NCBI RefSeq assembly: GCF_030272615.1
Contig: NC_081406.1
Location: 484,623,900 to 484,687,899, forward strand
Length of the DNA: 64,000 nucleotides
Reading direction: 5' to 3'
Source: Cryptomeria japonica
Taxonomy: Eukaryota > Streptophyta > Pinopsida > Cupressales > Cupressaceae
Made by a program: the position numbers and the translations under genes. This document shows, piece after piece, positions 22,827-34,807 of this stretch (within the stretch, counting starts at the first letter, position 1; each line of letters begins with the position of its first letter). The notes beneath the pieces are model-generated. The model did no database searches, was not told the DNA's origin, and worked only from the letters and a program-made list of their open reading frames with translations.

Positions 22827-25800
22827 ATGAGTTTTACAACAATAAGCCCTACTTACACTATTCCCGTTAGACGAAGCCATAGAATTAAGTCTTTCCGAGG
22901 TTTAGCTATCGAGGAGATGGAACCTAATTTGAATAGCCTTTTTAACGAGGACATGGGTAATTCCTCTAATCCTCCTAATGATGAAGAAGCTCTCCATGAG
23001 GTTTCTGTAGAACAACTTTCGAAATTGGATAACCAATTTGACAATTTTCGACAATGGATGTCTCAAGAATACCCTGATAGTCAAGCTCTTCCTTTAATTG
23101 AGGGTCTAAAACGTATGCTTCAAAGTGATAAGAATGGAATTGATATTTTGCGCGGTATTGCACACATTGTGGATTCAAATGTGATGCCTATGAAGAGTTG
23201 TGCTGAAACTTTAGGTTATACACAACCTCCTACTCAAGACAATCATTCTATTCCTTTGATGACTTCTATTGCTAGCATACCAACCTTTACATCAAACATA
23301 ATGGCTACTTCTACACAAGACATTCCTCCTATGATCACCAGTCATGGGGGCAACCCTTCTTCTTCAATTAACCCTCTTCCTTCATTCAATCTGACTTCTT
23401 CATTCATTCCTCCAATGAGTGTTCCTATTACATCTCCACAAATGAACATGACGCAAGGGGGCAATTTGTTTAACCATTCCATCCCTCCTTGTAGTGTTCC
23501 TCCTGTCCAATCATCTCCTATGACTAATTATCATAGAGTCCCGCCACCTTACTCTTTACCTTCTTTCAATAACATAACACCTCCATCTCAATCTAACACA
23601 TCCAATATGAATTCTTCGACTGAAGCGACCATTAACAATCTAGCACAAACTGTCTCTTCTTTACAGCAACAAATTGCCTCTATGAATCAATCTAAGTTTA
23701 GTGTGCCCACATTTGATGTTGCGATCCCACTTTCTCTTGACATTGTTTGAGCTATCCCTCCTAAACATGTTGAAATCCCGCATTTGGAGCTTTATAATGG
23801 TAAAGGAGATCCTCTAACACATGTTAAGACTTTTCAAACAATTTGTACTGATTTTGCTTATGACCAAAGGTTGCTTGCAAAACTGTTTACTAGAACATTA
23901 AGAGACAAAGCCCTACAATGGTATTGCTCGTTGCCTTCCTATTCTATTACTTCTTTCGAACAACTTGCAAATGCTTTCATTCAACAATTTCAAAACAATA
24001 TAAGTCCTAAAGTTACTTTGATTGATTTAATGCATTGTAAACAAGGTGTTAAAGAAAAAGTGACTGATTTCATTGGTAGATATAAGCATTTGTATGCTCA
24101 AATTTCTTTTCCAGTGCCTGACAATGATATTCAAAGAATCTTTATTTCTAATTTACAAAAAGATATTCGAGACAAACTTCTGTTTTCTGAGTTTACTTCT
24201 TTCGAACAGTTGTGTGCAACTCTTCACAATTATCAACTGACTGTGAGTCAAATGGAACAATCACATCCTATGGCTCCGAGTGATAAGGGTGATAGCAGTC
24301 AACAACCATTTGGGAAGTTTAAACTGAACAGAGATTCCATCAAATTTAATGAAAACATCATCAACAACAATGTGAATGCAGCATCAGGTGTGCCTCCTAT
24401 TTCTAAGTTTTTCAAGAAAGAAAGAAAGTATACTCCTTTGAATGAATCATTGCATAGTATTATGAATAAGTTATTGGAACAAAATGTGCTTACTCTTCCT
24501 CCTATAAGACAAATTGATCCTGCAAAGATTACTTCACCTTATTTTGATAACAAATCTTTTTGTCAATTTCATCGTCAGCCTGGTCATGATACTGAAAAAT
24601 GTTTTTCTTTAAAGGGTAAAATTCAAGATTTGATTGATAATAATACTATTTCTGTTTCTAGAGTGAATGATAAAGGCAACACATCTGTAGCTCCTCCTAA
24701 CCAAAATCTTCAGATTTTCACTGATCCATTACCTTCTCATACCTCTAATGCAATTGAGGCTAATGATTCCTCTCTTTCATCTGATGGTCTTGTGTCTATG
24801 ACCCCGAATGTGATTAACTTTGTAGAGCAGCAAGAAATCCCTGAAGAACCTTCCATCACATTTGATTCTAGTGAAACCATTAGGGCACCTGATGGTCCTT
24901 TATACATAGTTGCAAAAGTCAAGAATATGCCTTGCCGTGGAGTGCTTATTGATCCTTCGTGCATGATTAATGTTATTACTGAAGAATTTCTTTTTACTTT
25001 GCAATTGAATCAAGTGATCTATGAAAAAATAGATGTGATTGTGAAACTATTTGATGCATTTTCTTCTCCTGCAATTGGTTCTATTACATTGCCTATTGAG
25101 GTCCATAACAAATCTCTTGATGTGAACTTTGCTATTATTCCATCTTCTGAACAATTTCGTGTGAAGCTTGGCTATCCTTGGCTATCTTCCATGAAAGCTA
25201 TTGCTTCTCCTATTCACAAGTGTTTGAAATTTCCCTATAATGGTGAAGTTGTTACTGTCAATCATAGTCTCTTTAAACCAGCTGAAAGAACTTCTAGCGT
25301 GCCTATTGATTACTTTTGGCCTAAACAATTCCAATCTCTTCCCCCGCAAAGTGATCATCTTTTCAAATCTTATCAAAAGTGGAAAACATATATGATCTTA
25401 TCTCTAAGTGAACCTAGAACACCTAAGCTTGACATTCCTATCATTCTTGAGAAGGAAGTTCTTCCTTTGAAAGATAAAACTAATGTCTTTCCTCAAGAAG
25501 ATTCCCAACCCATCCCTATGGATGTGACTATGTCTATGCCTAATAAACCTTCTAAAAGTAGACCTATACCTCCTCATCATGATGGACTTGGTCTTCTCCC
25601 TAAACCAAATATTCTTCCTTTATATGGAGGAGTTCCTCCTCCTTCTTTTTATAGAGAGAAGAGACCTTCTCCTTCTCCTATTATCCAGCCTAAGAGACCA
25701 CAACCTAAACACCCAAGTGCTAAGGATGAGAACATTCCTCCTCCTCAATCTTCTCAACTTCCTACTAAGACTAGACGTAATCGTTCTGCACGTGAACGCC

Positions 25801-26270
25801 GACGAAAACGTAGTCTTAGGGCTCAAGCTGCCGCTTCTCCAAATTTACAAACTCCAAAAACACCTTCAACAAGCATTATTCCATTTTCTCCTCAGCCGGA
25901 CATTGAGCCTAAATCTCCTAAACATAAGATGCATGATGATCTTGATCCTGTGCGAGTTAAAGATCCTATTTTTTTAAATCTTGATGATGATATAGATGAA
26001 AATGTTATGCATGATGAAAATGTTACTCCTCTTGCTTCTGATAGTGAATATGAACTTGTTGATGTTGATAACCATTTATCTAATGAATTTTCTAAAGCAC
26101 TTATCCTAGCTCCTAGACAAGAACAATGTGGCTCGGAACATGAACATAGCCCTTGTTTGGATCTTGTGATAGCTCCATCTGCTGTGTTGGATGTTCCTCC
26201 TCTAGCGTGTTCCCTACCTTCCCGAAACATTGATCAGCAAGATCAGGGGGTAGATGACGTGCTAGACTAG
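22827..26270 (+). pseudogene. TRGAG-F Gag plus protease-like domain, one internal TGA
   Basis: One reading frame of 1147 codons broken only by a TGA at 23748-23750 (the frames before and after are the same). Codons 1-307 start MSFTTISPTYTIP and are rich in Pro, Ser and Thr, with a short Gln-rich helix at the end. After the stop comes a Ty3/gypsy Gag core (LYNGKGDPLTHV, ALQWYCSLP, FIQQF near 23784-24250). A zinc-finger-like CQFHRQPGHDTEKC follows at about 24560-24601, with His in place of the second Cys. A retropepsin-like fold has LIDPSC near 24945, where DTG or DSG is usual, and GYPWLSS near 25170. The rest to 26270 is Pro/Lys-rich and acidic. There is no reverse transcriptase, RNase H or integrase, so the element is non-autonomous. 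Confidence 0.85.
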
Positions 26271-26981
26271 TTACATTAGCATAGCAAATTCTCTCCCCCT
26301 CTCTTTTATTACTTCTTCTATATGTTATTCTCATTCTTCTATTTGTTGTCCTTGGTGTTGTCTACTTGAGGACGATGCAAAGCATTGAGATCTCTCGATC
26401 TCTCTCATGTTGACTCAAAAGACACATGTGTTCCCTTCTTCTAGGTGACCTTCCTTGATTGGGGAATGAAGAACAATTATGCATACATACATATGATATA
26501 TATACAGCATACTGACCCCGAGGAAAGTGAAGTCACCTCGTGCTTTATGTTTTGTGTCTATTATCCTTGGGTTTTTCTCACACTTGGGGGCTAAATCCTT
26601 GCGATAACGTGTCCCTTTCTCATTTTCTTGTGTGTATCACTACGTTAAAACAATCACCCCCGGTGAGGCGTGTGCGATCGCTTTAACGTAGGGGGGCATA
26701 CATCCCGTTCATATCTTTTCAAGATACTTGAAAATTTCTTGGCAAATTTAACCTTGCCTTGAAAATTTTTGATATCTTTCTTGCATGACTCATAGTGAGG
26801 GAACCTTACTACTGACAGTCATGGTTCTCCCTCGTGATCTTCCCTTTTAATTTGTCAATCGAATTCGTAAGATCCTTAGTCCACTGGGGGCTTGGTGTAT
26901 CTTGCCTCCTTGACGTGGTGAAAGTCTTTCAATATTGTTTCCTTGTACTTTACCGGAAGTATGAGCATACATACTCCCGCT
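26271..26981 (+). other. TRGAG-F 3' untranslated region
   Basis: Non-coding stretch between the gag stop and the polypurine tract. It contains GGGGGCTAAATCC near 26585 and a similar GGGGGCTTGG near 26886, which look like earlier or decayed copies of the tract at 26982. No pol remnant is visible in any frame, so pol is absent from this copy rather than merely mutated. Confidence 0.6.
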
Positions 26982-26996
26982 AAAGTGGGGGCTAAA
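26982..26996 (+). other. TRGAG-F polypurine tract
   Basis: AAAGTGGGGGCTAAA directly precedes the 3' LTR start TGTAGCATCC. Confidence 0.75.
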
Positions 26997-28248
26997 TGTA
27001 GCATCCTAAAATTGCGACACTTGCAATTTTGACTGCATTTCGGTCTTCACGATGGCGACGCAACATGCAACCTGAATGGAGACCCCAAAACTTGCTCGCG
27101 ACGCTGAAAACTGCATTTTTCAAGCACCCTAGCGTGAACCTGCTTGCACCCTGCCGTCCCGGGAGGTGGGACCAGAGCGCCCAGCGCCCTGGTCCCTCAG
27201 GACTAGGGCGCCCAGCGCCCTGGTCCCCAGGACCATGGCGCCTAGCGCCCTGGTCCCTGGGTCCTATTTTGGGCCCGGTCTCCTAAGGGGCTCGGGTCTT
27301 TTTGTTTGCAATTTGGAAATTACATTTCCTGGTCAGCCTAAGGTCAGGAAAATCAGTCTATCAGCCCTAAATGAAAAGTATATAAACTACATTTTCCTCT
27401 CTCATTTAGGTAGATGAAAAAAAGGCGGAAGCAAGATTCAAACATTCAAACATTCAAGCATTCAAGCATTCAAGCATTCCTTCTAAGTCTCCATTCAAGG
27501 CTAAGTGTTGCATTCAAGATAAGGATTCAACCATTGAAGAGGAGATCACATACTACATGCTACAACATACAACATACCACATCTATACCTTCGCACATAA
27601 GGATACAAACATCCTTAGAACAAGGTATTAGTACTTGTTTTACAGTCATTTACATTTACAGCTCTTTCTCATTTCTTGGTTAATTCCAAAACTGGGGTTT
27701 GACCTAAAGGCAAACCCCTAATCCCTAACCCCCCAATCGTCTTCGCTTTTCTATGTGTAGGTTGCAGGTACGTGGCTGAAATTGAAGATCTGGAATCCTT
27801 GTGCAGAGACGAACCGATCCCCCTTCGTTTGACGGATTTTTCGGAGGACCGTGGCGCCGGGCGCCATCGTCCCGACAACTTTTGCTCAAATTTGTAGGAC
27901 AGCGCCGTATCGACATTTTACTACTAATTTCAGGTCCGCAGCTTCATACTATATTCCTATCTCAGTTTATAAGCGAATCTTTGTCACTTTCTATGTATTC
28001 CTAGCTTAATTCTTCTATGCACATTCTTTACAAAAGAGGGTAGCCTTGCTTTCTTAACCCTTGAAACACATTTAGCATCCAATCTTGCATTGCGTGGGAT
28101 TGGATCTTGTGGGTTTCAACCCCTCTTTTGAATGTAAAGTCTCTCCCCTAAGTGAAAACCATCGAATCCTAGCGAACCTCCCTTCTCTCTCCTCGGAGTT
28201 GGAAGAGGGGAGAACAACTAGGGTTCGATCGCGATTTTCCGCTTTACA
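26997..28248 (+). mobile_element. TRGAG-F 3' LTR
   Basis: A 1252-bp partner of the 5' LTR, ending CGCTTTACA. It is followed by ACCTC (28249-28253), identical to the five bases before the 5' LTR. It carries a better TATA-like TATATAAAC near 27379 and three GC-rich units (about 27172-27265) against two in the 5' LTR. A unit gain or loss after or during insertion explains the length difference. Confidence 0.9.
27378..27387 (+). promoter_or_regulatory. TATA-like promoter core in TRGAG-F 3' LTR
   Basis: ATATAAAC wording located about 110 bp downstream of the three GC-rich units. The 5' LTR has the shorter TATAAACA near 20775. The GC-rich units would then lie in the upstream promoter part (U3). 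Confidence 0.4.
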
Positions 28249-28383
28249 ACCTCCTAACATTATTAAATTATTAGTGCATGGATGGGGAAGAATATCTTCT
28301 TAAGATACTCACCATATGTCCCTTTTGAGACCTTATTGCTAGGCTCATAACAGGACTCCACTAACTCTCACAAAGGCAAAAAT
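28249..28383 (+). other. Short host segment between TRGAG-F and Copia-G
   Basis: 135 bp continuing the sequence interrupted by TRGAG-F at 20422, presumably Gypsy-D leader. It begins with the right target duplication ACCTC and ends AAAAT before the Copia-G LTR. No feature was recognised. Confidence 0.5.
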
Positions 28384-29610
28384 TGTTGGCCATTTGGAGG
28401 AATTGATTATGTGTTGCATTGATGTTTTATCATTGATGTCAACACTAGCTATTTTGGTTGTTTTACCGATATCCTTCTGGTCCTAGTAGGTTGTTTGGTT
28501 TCTAGTTGGATTAGATCATGATGATCCGGTATGCTCCCATATGTCTTGGCTTTAGGAATTGGCGTATTCATGCTACTCATATTCATGTTCATTCATTTGG
28601 TTTTGATTTGGTGATTGGATGCTATCTTGTATGCTGGAAAACTTGGTTTGTTGATTCGGTGAGGGTTTCACCGGCAAAGGTTTGTTAAAGAAACTTGATG
28701 TTATGCATAAGTGGTATTGGTGCGGCTTCTAGTACAGATTCAGCATCCTGATGGTGATCATGTTTGAGACTTGGTTGGGGTCATTACTTTAGCGTGTGTG
28801 GACCTAAATTGGGTTCGGTATTATCTAGGTTATGGACCAACTTAATGTAATGTGTTGATTGGACTTCTCGATGTGTTTCTGGGATGTCTTATGGGTTGGA
28901 TATTATTTTTTTGGTCTCAGGCCGTCATGTTTTATAATTATATAATTGATTTATTGTCCGGTGGTTGACCTTATTGTTTGTGGTCAAGGGTTTGTATATA
29001 TATGATGTAAGATCTCATTGTAGAACATATAGGAATGTGATATGGCTACGTATAGGAGTGAATAATGTAAAATCATTCATGCAAAGGATTTGGTTGATCA
29101 TTGGTGATCAAGTTGGGTTTATGTAAGAGGATTTAGTCCTTTGGTATTGAGCTTAACCAAAATTGTATTCAGGCATAGGAGATGTTATCATTGCAGTTCA
29201 TTCCTTCTTCTAGATTGTAGTCTGGATTTTTATGTAGTCAGTGAGACTCGTTTTATAATTAGCAGTGTGTTCTAGGATGTTGGCCTTCTTGCAAGGGCAA
29301 GCTCCTCAATTGTAATCACATACTTATTGTAGAAGTATTATTTGACTGTGGGTAGGCTTCCCACCATGATTGTTCCCTTTACCCGATTTTCAATGTACAA
29401 ATCTTGGTGTCATGTGGATGGTATTTATTCTCTAATTGTTTCTTGTGCTTAATTGGTATATCTGCTATTTCAGTAATTGGTTTATGCATTCCGGTATTGA
29501 TCTTTTGGGTTCTAGTATTAAAATTTAATTTCTTAAGGTTTTGGTAATCTAGTGACAACTGATTCACCCCTCCCTCCCAGTTGTCTTTCGGTTATTTGAA
29601 CTGTTTAACA
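28384..29610 (+). mobile_element. Copia-G 5' LTR
   Basis: A 1227-bp LTR starting TGTTGGCCATTTGG and ending CTGTTTAACA, followed at once by a copia-type primer site. TATATATATGATG near 28995 is a plausible promoter core. The start ATTGATGTTTTATCATTGATG is shared wording of this copia group. I found no matching 3' LTR in the window, so the element lost its 3' half or it is displaced. Confidence 0.75.
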
Positions 29611-29612
29611 AT

Positions 29613-29624
29613 TGGTATCAGATC
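29613..29624 (+). other. Copia-G primer-binding site
   Basis: TGGTATCAGATC is the copia primer site normally read TGGTATCAGAGC, complementary to the 3' end of initiator methionine tRNA. The last two bases have drifted. Confidence 0.75.
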
Positions 29625-29668
29625 TCTGGTCCTCTCTACAAAAGCTTAACCACTTGAGGAAGATCCTA

Positions 29669-30539
29669 TGGTGACTAATATTTCTAGTTCATCTACTACT
29701 ATTTTTTGGAGAGACATTCCTAGGCTTGATGGAACAAATTACAGAGTATGGAAGACTCAGATGGAGACTCATCTGAGATGTCTTGGTAAGGAAATTTTTT
29801 AAATCATAAAGAATGGTGCTACTCCTTTTAATTCAGCATCTGGAAATCCTCCTTCGACAAACTTGGATAAGGAGGTTGAGAATGATTGTAGAGCAAGAGA
29901 AGCCCTTTTGTGTGTACTTTTTGATCAACAAATAATGGGATTAACTGACAAATCATCAGCAAAGGCTATATGGGACAAGTTGGAGACTCTTAATGAAGGT
30001 GACCCTACTATTAAGATTGCTAAACTTTATGGTTATTGGGTGAGATATGAAAACTTAAAGATGGAAGAAGATGAAAGGATTACTGCATTCATGGAAAGGG
30101 TAAATAAAATTGTTATTGGAATTCAATGTCGTGGTGGATCTCTAAGTGAAGATTAAATTATTTCTAAAGTTCTGAGAGCTTTGCTACCAGCTTATAAGAT
30201 CAAGGCTACTGCAATTAGTGAATTGAGAAAAATGGCTAATACTTCTGTCAATAGAGATACCTTGGTTGGGAAATTATCTACTTTTGAGCTTGAAGAATTT
30301 GGACCTTCTAGAGCTGTGAAGTCTCAACCTTCTTTTCATGCATTTACATCATCAACTGACAAACAAGATTGGAAAGCTTTGTATGAAAAATAATTGGATG
30401 ATATGAAAAGTTAAGATGAATAATTTGAGAAACTTGAAGCCCTATTTGCTAGAAGAGTACCTAAAGGACTAGTAGGAAGTAAGTATGAAGGAAAAGTACC
30501 TTTAAAATGTTTTACATGTAATTTATAGGATATATCTCA
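29669..30539 (+). pseudogene. Copia-G Gag (UBN2 type), truncated
   Basis: The start codon is taken near 29669 (ATGGTGACTAATATT). The frame has LDGTNYRVWKTQMETHLRC, the opening of plant copia Gag. It continues through a TAA near 29800 to the UBN2 core at 29863-30156 (AREALLCVLF, SAKAIWDKLE, KLYGYWVRYENLKMEEDE), then a stop at 30154-30156, then LLPAYKIKATAISELRKM and on to about 30393. A zinc-knuckle start (LKCFTCN) is at about 30505-30525, where a TAG falls inside the knuckle. At 30540 the sequence changes to Gypsy-H LTR. Protease, integrase and RT of this element are not in the window in recognisable form. Confidence 0.75.
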
Positions 30540-31480
30540 TGGAAAACCCTTTCGGGTAAAAAACCACATGTTGTTCTCAAATTATGATTCCCTTCTCTCC
30601 TCCCTATTAGGAATACAATAAACTATGTTTTCATATGAAGAGGACACCAAGAAAAGAACAAAACTCTAGAAAAATATATAACAAGGTTTTAACAAAACCT
30701 TCTACACTTCGAACTTATCCAAAGTTCATGTGGGTATACCTTTTGTGAAAAATCACACTTTTAAAATTTGAGATCCATAGTAAACCAATGCTAGAAACCT
30801 ATGGACTTCATCACCTTAATAGAACTGAAACATTAAAAGAAAAGCTTATACTCATTTTCAGTATTGATCTCCAAGAGAAATAGAAAGAAAACCACAACTA
30901 GATACCAGTGCCTTATTTGGGCTACATAGTCACCCAAATTAAATTAGAACTCCAAAACTGAACAATCTCATACATTTCACCACCTCTCCCTTAGTTAACC
31001 CCATACATGCCTAACATATACATGAGTTTTATCCTCTTAGAACTAAAACCGTTCATCAAATTTAAGATGAGCAAACAATTGATTTACTGATAGAGATATT
31101 TCATGCATATTTAATTCCTCTCCCTTGAAGAGAAAAGCTAGAAACATATCCATATGACTGCCTTAAAATCCATGTTCAATCAAATAACCCTAGACTATTC
31201 AAATGAAACTAGCAAATTAATAAGTTCACACCAGAAGACAACACAGATTTAGGCCTGAAAAGTGTTGATCTGTATCTTTATATTTATTTTGAAAAATAAT
31301 CTTACATGATTCAAAGTATTCTCTGTGATAGCTAGAAAAACCCAATATATTTCTATAGAGTTTCTTTACAAAAAATCTTGTGATCCCTTTTCTATTAGTC
31401 TTGGTATTCATTTATAACATTATGGACGCATACAAGCTTTGGACATTCCTAAGAATGATTAGTTACAACCATAACTCCTT
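30540..31480 (-). mobile_element. Gypsy-H 3' end, probable 3' LTR
   Basis: Non-coding segment between the stop of the Gypsy-H extra ORF (minus, TAA at 31494-31496) and the junction with Copia-G gag at 30540. Read on the minus strand it ends with ACCCGAAAGGGTTTTCCA, a plausible LTR terminus (CA), next to Copia-G sequence. No partner LTR was found, so its start is not defined; a purine-rich CTTTGAAAGGAG at about 31475 could be the tract before it. Confidence 0.45.
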
Positions 31481-31493
31481 TCAAAGAAAACAG

Positions 31494-33987
31494 TTACAAG
31501 TCCTCTTCGGTCTCTGTGGCCTTTTTGGTTTGTTGCTCCTCTGTAGAATCTTCTAATTGTTCTGGGATTTCTTCTTCTTGCACTGCATATTTCTAGGTCC
31601 ACTCTTGGAACACGTCATCGATAGGCCATGAGTAGCCAACAATTTTCTCCTTCAACTTGAGTAACCTTCTCCAAGAGTTTCTTACTTTCCTCACCTCTGA
31701 TTCCAAAAAATCGTAGTGTGACTTTATCTTTTCTATTTCTTCAATTGTTTTAACAAATAGAGATGTGTCATCTTTGTTGATGATTTCATTCACCCTTAAA
31801 GACAAATTAGCTCCCAGCTCATCAAGCCATACCTGTTTGTCCTTCAATTGATTTTGGTTAACAAAACTCCTAGGAAACAATTCAAATTTATGCTCAGTAT
31901 ATTCTTTCCTGTACAAGTTAGCTTTCCTCTCCACATTGGCTCTTCCTTCTGCTAACTTGGTCAGACCTTTTGCTAACTCACATGTGGATTTAATAATAGC
32001 ATCAGATCCTGCTTCATCATAGGAAGCACACATAAGTTCTAAATCCACTTCTCTTGGCATCCACTTATTCCAAATAGGCTCTAAAATAGCCTTGTCCTCA
32101 TTTAGCTCACACAAGGTGTCCAAAATTCTTTTCTTATTAGTGTACATAGTGGGGGCCTCTACTAAATTAGCAAAACTCAAAATGGTGGCCTTTACCTTCT
32201 CTTCATATTTACTTGCAAACAGGGCTTGATCTTGTTTCAACTTTTCCAACTCATGTTGAATGGTCTCAGCTGGTTGAAAACCAAAGGGCATAGGAGAAGG
32301 GGGAAATTCTATAATAGGACTGGTAGGTGGAGGTCTTGCTGGAGAAGATGCAATCATCAGGGTAGAGGACTCACCTCCTTGGTGTTGTCCTGCCAATTGA
32401 CTCTGAAGTATAGCAATAGTAGTATCCCTATTGGCTACCTCCCTTTTGGCTTCATTATAAGCCTTTAGAATTTTTTCTAATTTCACTTGGAGATTGGCTC
32501 TCTCCTTTTCTTCTTTCTCTGCCACTGCCACACTGAACTTTTCAATTTCTAAAACAGTGTTGGCAGCTTCTACCACCCCTATATCCTAGACTCTTTTTAC
32601 TATCATACCTCCTAGAAAACTAGAGCCTGAGGTATCCTTCCTTCTTTTACTTTCATCCCTCTTTAGGGACCACATAACCAGAGCAACATTATCTTTGTTG
32701 AATGTCACTCCCTCCATAGGTTTGGTTTCTTTTCTAATTGCTTCAAGTACCAATGCATCTACTATATCCCATTCAGGGAGGATTAAAAAACCAGCCTTTG
32801 ACACCATTCCTGTTCTAGCTTTAGGAGTGATGGCTTTGAATTGAGCCATCATTTCTTGTTTAACTTCTTCCTCCACTAAGGTTGTATCTTTATGAGGCTT
32901 CTCACTCATTCTCTTTTCACATCTTGCCTTGAATTGTTCAATGTTTTATTTCCATACAAATTGCATGAAGGCCCCTATTGTGACAAAATTGTTGTCAGCT
33001 AGGAACTCTTCACTAGCTTGCTTGACAGCCAGGTCTAACTCTTTACCTTTGAACTCATCTTCAGTTAAGTTCATCTCAGCACTAGGTGGCGCTTTTGGCA
33101 TTCCCTCTTGTGTCTCTTCATAGGTATAAGTAATCTCTCTGAGGCTTCCTAACTACAACAATTGTTCTGCTACTGCATGTTCATCTCCTATATGGATAGG
33201 GGATTGAGATGGAGAGTATAGAGGTCCACCTATTTGCACTTCTTTCCCCACCCTTTTCCTTTTAGGGGATTCTTAGATGTCAATGAAATCTTCAATTTTT
33301 CTCTTCCCTCTTGAAGTGGAGGGCTCACCTGTTACTGACATCAATACACTATATTTTGACTTTTTGTGCATCACATAATCACCAAGAGGGATGGCTTTAG
33401 CAAAGGCAGGCTTAGCTAGAACTAACTTAGCCTTGTCAGGGTTATCTCTTATTATAGCTTCCCTCTTTTCTTTCAGAGTTTGTATTAAATCTTCAAAGTA
33501 AATAATTAAGAATTTGATCTTTTCCTCAAAGGGATTAAAGCTAGACAAAGGGTCATAACTACTATCAAACTGATGAATGAAATCCAAACCCTTTTTGTAT
33601 GCCACCCACTTTTCTTTCCTCAAGTCTTGCTCATCCAAACTGAATTCATTTCTAATTAGGTCCTCAAGGAAATGAAATTGGTGTGGCCTACCTTTGCATA
33701 CTACTCTTCTCCTAAACATGCCATTGAAAAAATCCTCAGGGTCAACAAACCTGGTTACTGCAGTAGACAGCCTATATAGTTGAAAAAATTCATCAAAGAA
33801 TTTCTAACCACCTTTGGTGATCATGAATTGATGGGCCATGGTAACAGTTGGGAAAATAGTCCCTTTACCCCTATTTGTCAGCTTTGCCTCTTGCACACCT
33901 CCAATTTGCCTTAAGACCTCTACAATTCCTATCTTCAATTGGACTTTATAAGGCAATAACTATGGAGTGCCTTTGAAACCATAAACT
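31494..33987 (-). pseudogene. Gypsy-H extra ORF, C-terminal two thirds
   Basis: Continuation of the ORF that starts at 41736, split by Copia-I. The single minus-strand frame from 33987 to 31494 is kept over about 830 codons with only a handful of stops (near 33958, 33805, 33273, 33155, 32937, 32586 and 31593). There is no frameshift. The first part is globular (RRRVVCKGRPHQFHFLEDLI). A basic patch RGKRKIEDF follows near 33300. The rest is strongly helical and charged: EKEEKERANLQVKLEKILKA, LEKLKQDQALFASKYEEKVK, then a Pro-rich linker PARPPPTSP near 32320. That is coiled-coil-like. There are no RT, integrase or protease motifs. The function is unknown; it sits where Athila-type elements carry an env-like ORF, but I see no clear transmembrane segment or signal peptide. 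Confidence 0.7.
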
Positions 33988-34763
33988 TGTTGGCAAATGC
34001 ACACTACAATGTGAAATTGTAGGTGATTGAAGGTTTTGTCATTGATGGCAACCTTGCAATCATATGATACCGGCAAGACAAATATACCGGCATCGACAGA
34101 CTCTACACCGGCACACAAGACACCAACAGTGAAAGGAAGGATACCGACACCTTGGCCGACTTCAATTTTGTTTAAAATATATTTTGTAATTAATTATAAA
34201 ATCATTGTAAGCCGACATGGTGAGTTGTAATATGACTCATATATGTATGAGATCATTTTGTAATAGGAAAGGTGTGAAATAGGATGTGAGATAAGCAGAC
34301 CTAATATGCAAAATATTGGTTAAGGATTTATGTTGTAGCAGAGCTTAAACCAGTACTAAATCTGGCATATCAGATGCTAATATGAAGTAGTACAAGACAT
34401 TGGATTAGTATAATCCATTTTTGTAAGTCAGTGTGACTTCTTTTGTAATTGAGCAGTGAGCTCTAGGCACTTGGCCTTCCTGCATGTGTAGGCCCCTATT
34501 GTAAGAGTAATATTCCCTTATTGGCTAGTAAGTGAATATTGTGGGTCACAATTCCAACTAAGATTTTTCCCTTACTAGGTTTCCTCGTTAAAATGTTGTG
34601 TTATGGTGTGCTTCTCATGTGGTTGTTATTCTTGCTTACTGCATTATTTCTAGTTTACCGGTACACAATTTTAATATGTTTTATGTTTTTCATGTTTTAA
34701 GTCAAGTAAATTTATATACTGGTTAGCGCCCCCCCCCTCTTAGTATCTTTGGGAATCCTAAAA
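33988..34763 (+). mobile_element. Copia-I 5' LTR
   Basis: About 776 bp from TGTTGGCAAATGC to GGAATCCTAAA. It aligns to 39831-40594 at roughly 92 percent in the first 240 bp by eye. The preceding AAACT (33983-33987) recurs after the 3' LTR at 40605-40609, and the Gypsy-H extra ORF resumes in frame across the insertion. Confidence 0.85.
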
Positions 34764-34765
34764 AT

Positions 34766-34777
34766 TGGTATCAAAGC
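34766..34777 (+). other. Copia-I primer-binding site
   Basis: TGGTATCAAAGC directly after the LTR, one base from the standard copia initiator-Met-tRNA primer site. It places Copia-I on the Ty1/copia side although no copia pol is present. Confidence 0.75.
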
Positions 34778-34807
34778 CTGGTCCTCTATTTTCAAAAGCC
34801 TAATAGC

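Noticed and set aside
25579-25977. 132-codon Leu-rich plus-strand frame
   Set aside because: Shadow frame of the Pro/Lys-rich end of the TRGAG-F Gag ORF.
29613-29624. A tRNA gene fragment
   Set aside because: Only the primer-binding complement of about 12 bases is present; no cloverleaf can be formed around it. The same holds for the other primer sites. No tRNA, rRNA or CRISPR structure was seen in the window.
31226-31411. 61-codon minus frame in the Gypsy-H 3' end
   Set aside because: Lies beyond the stop of the extra ORF in presumed LTR sequence, with no domain or continuity.
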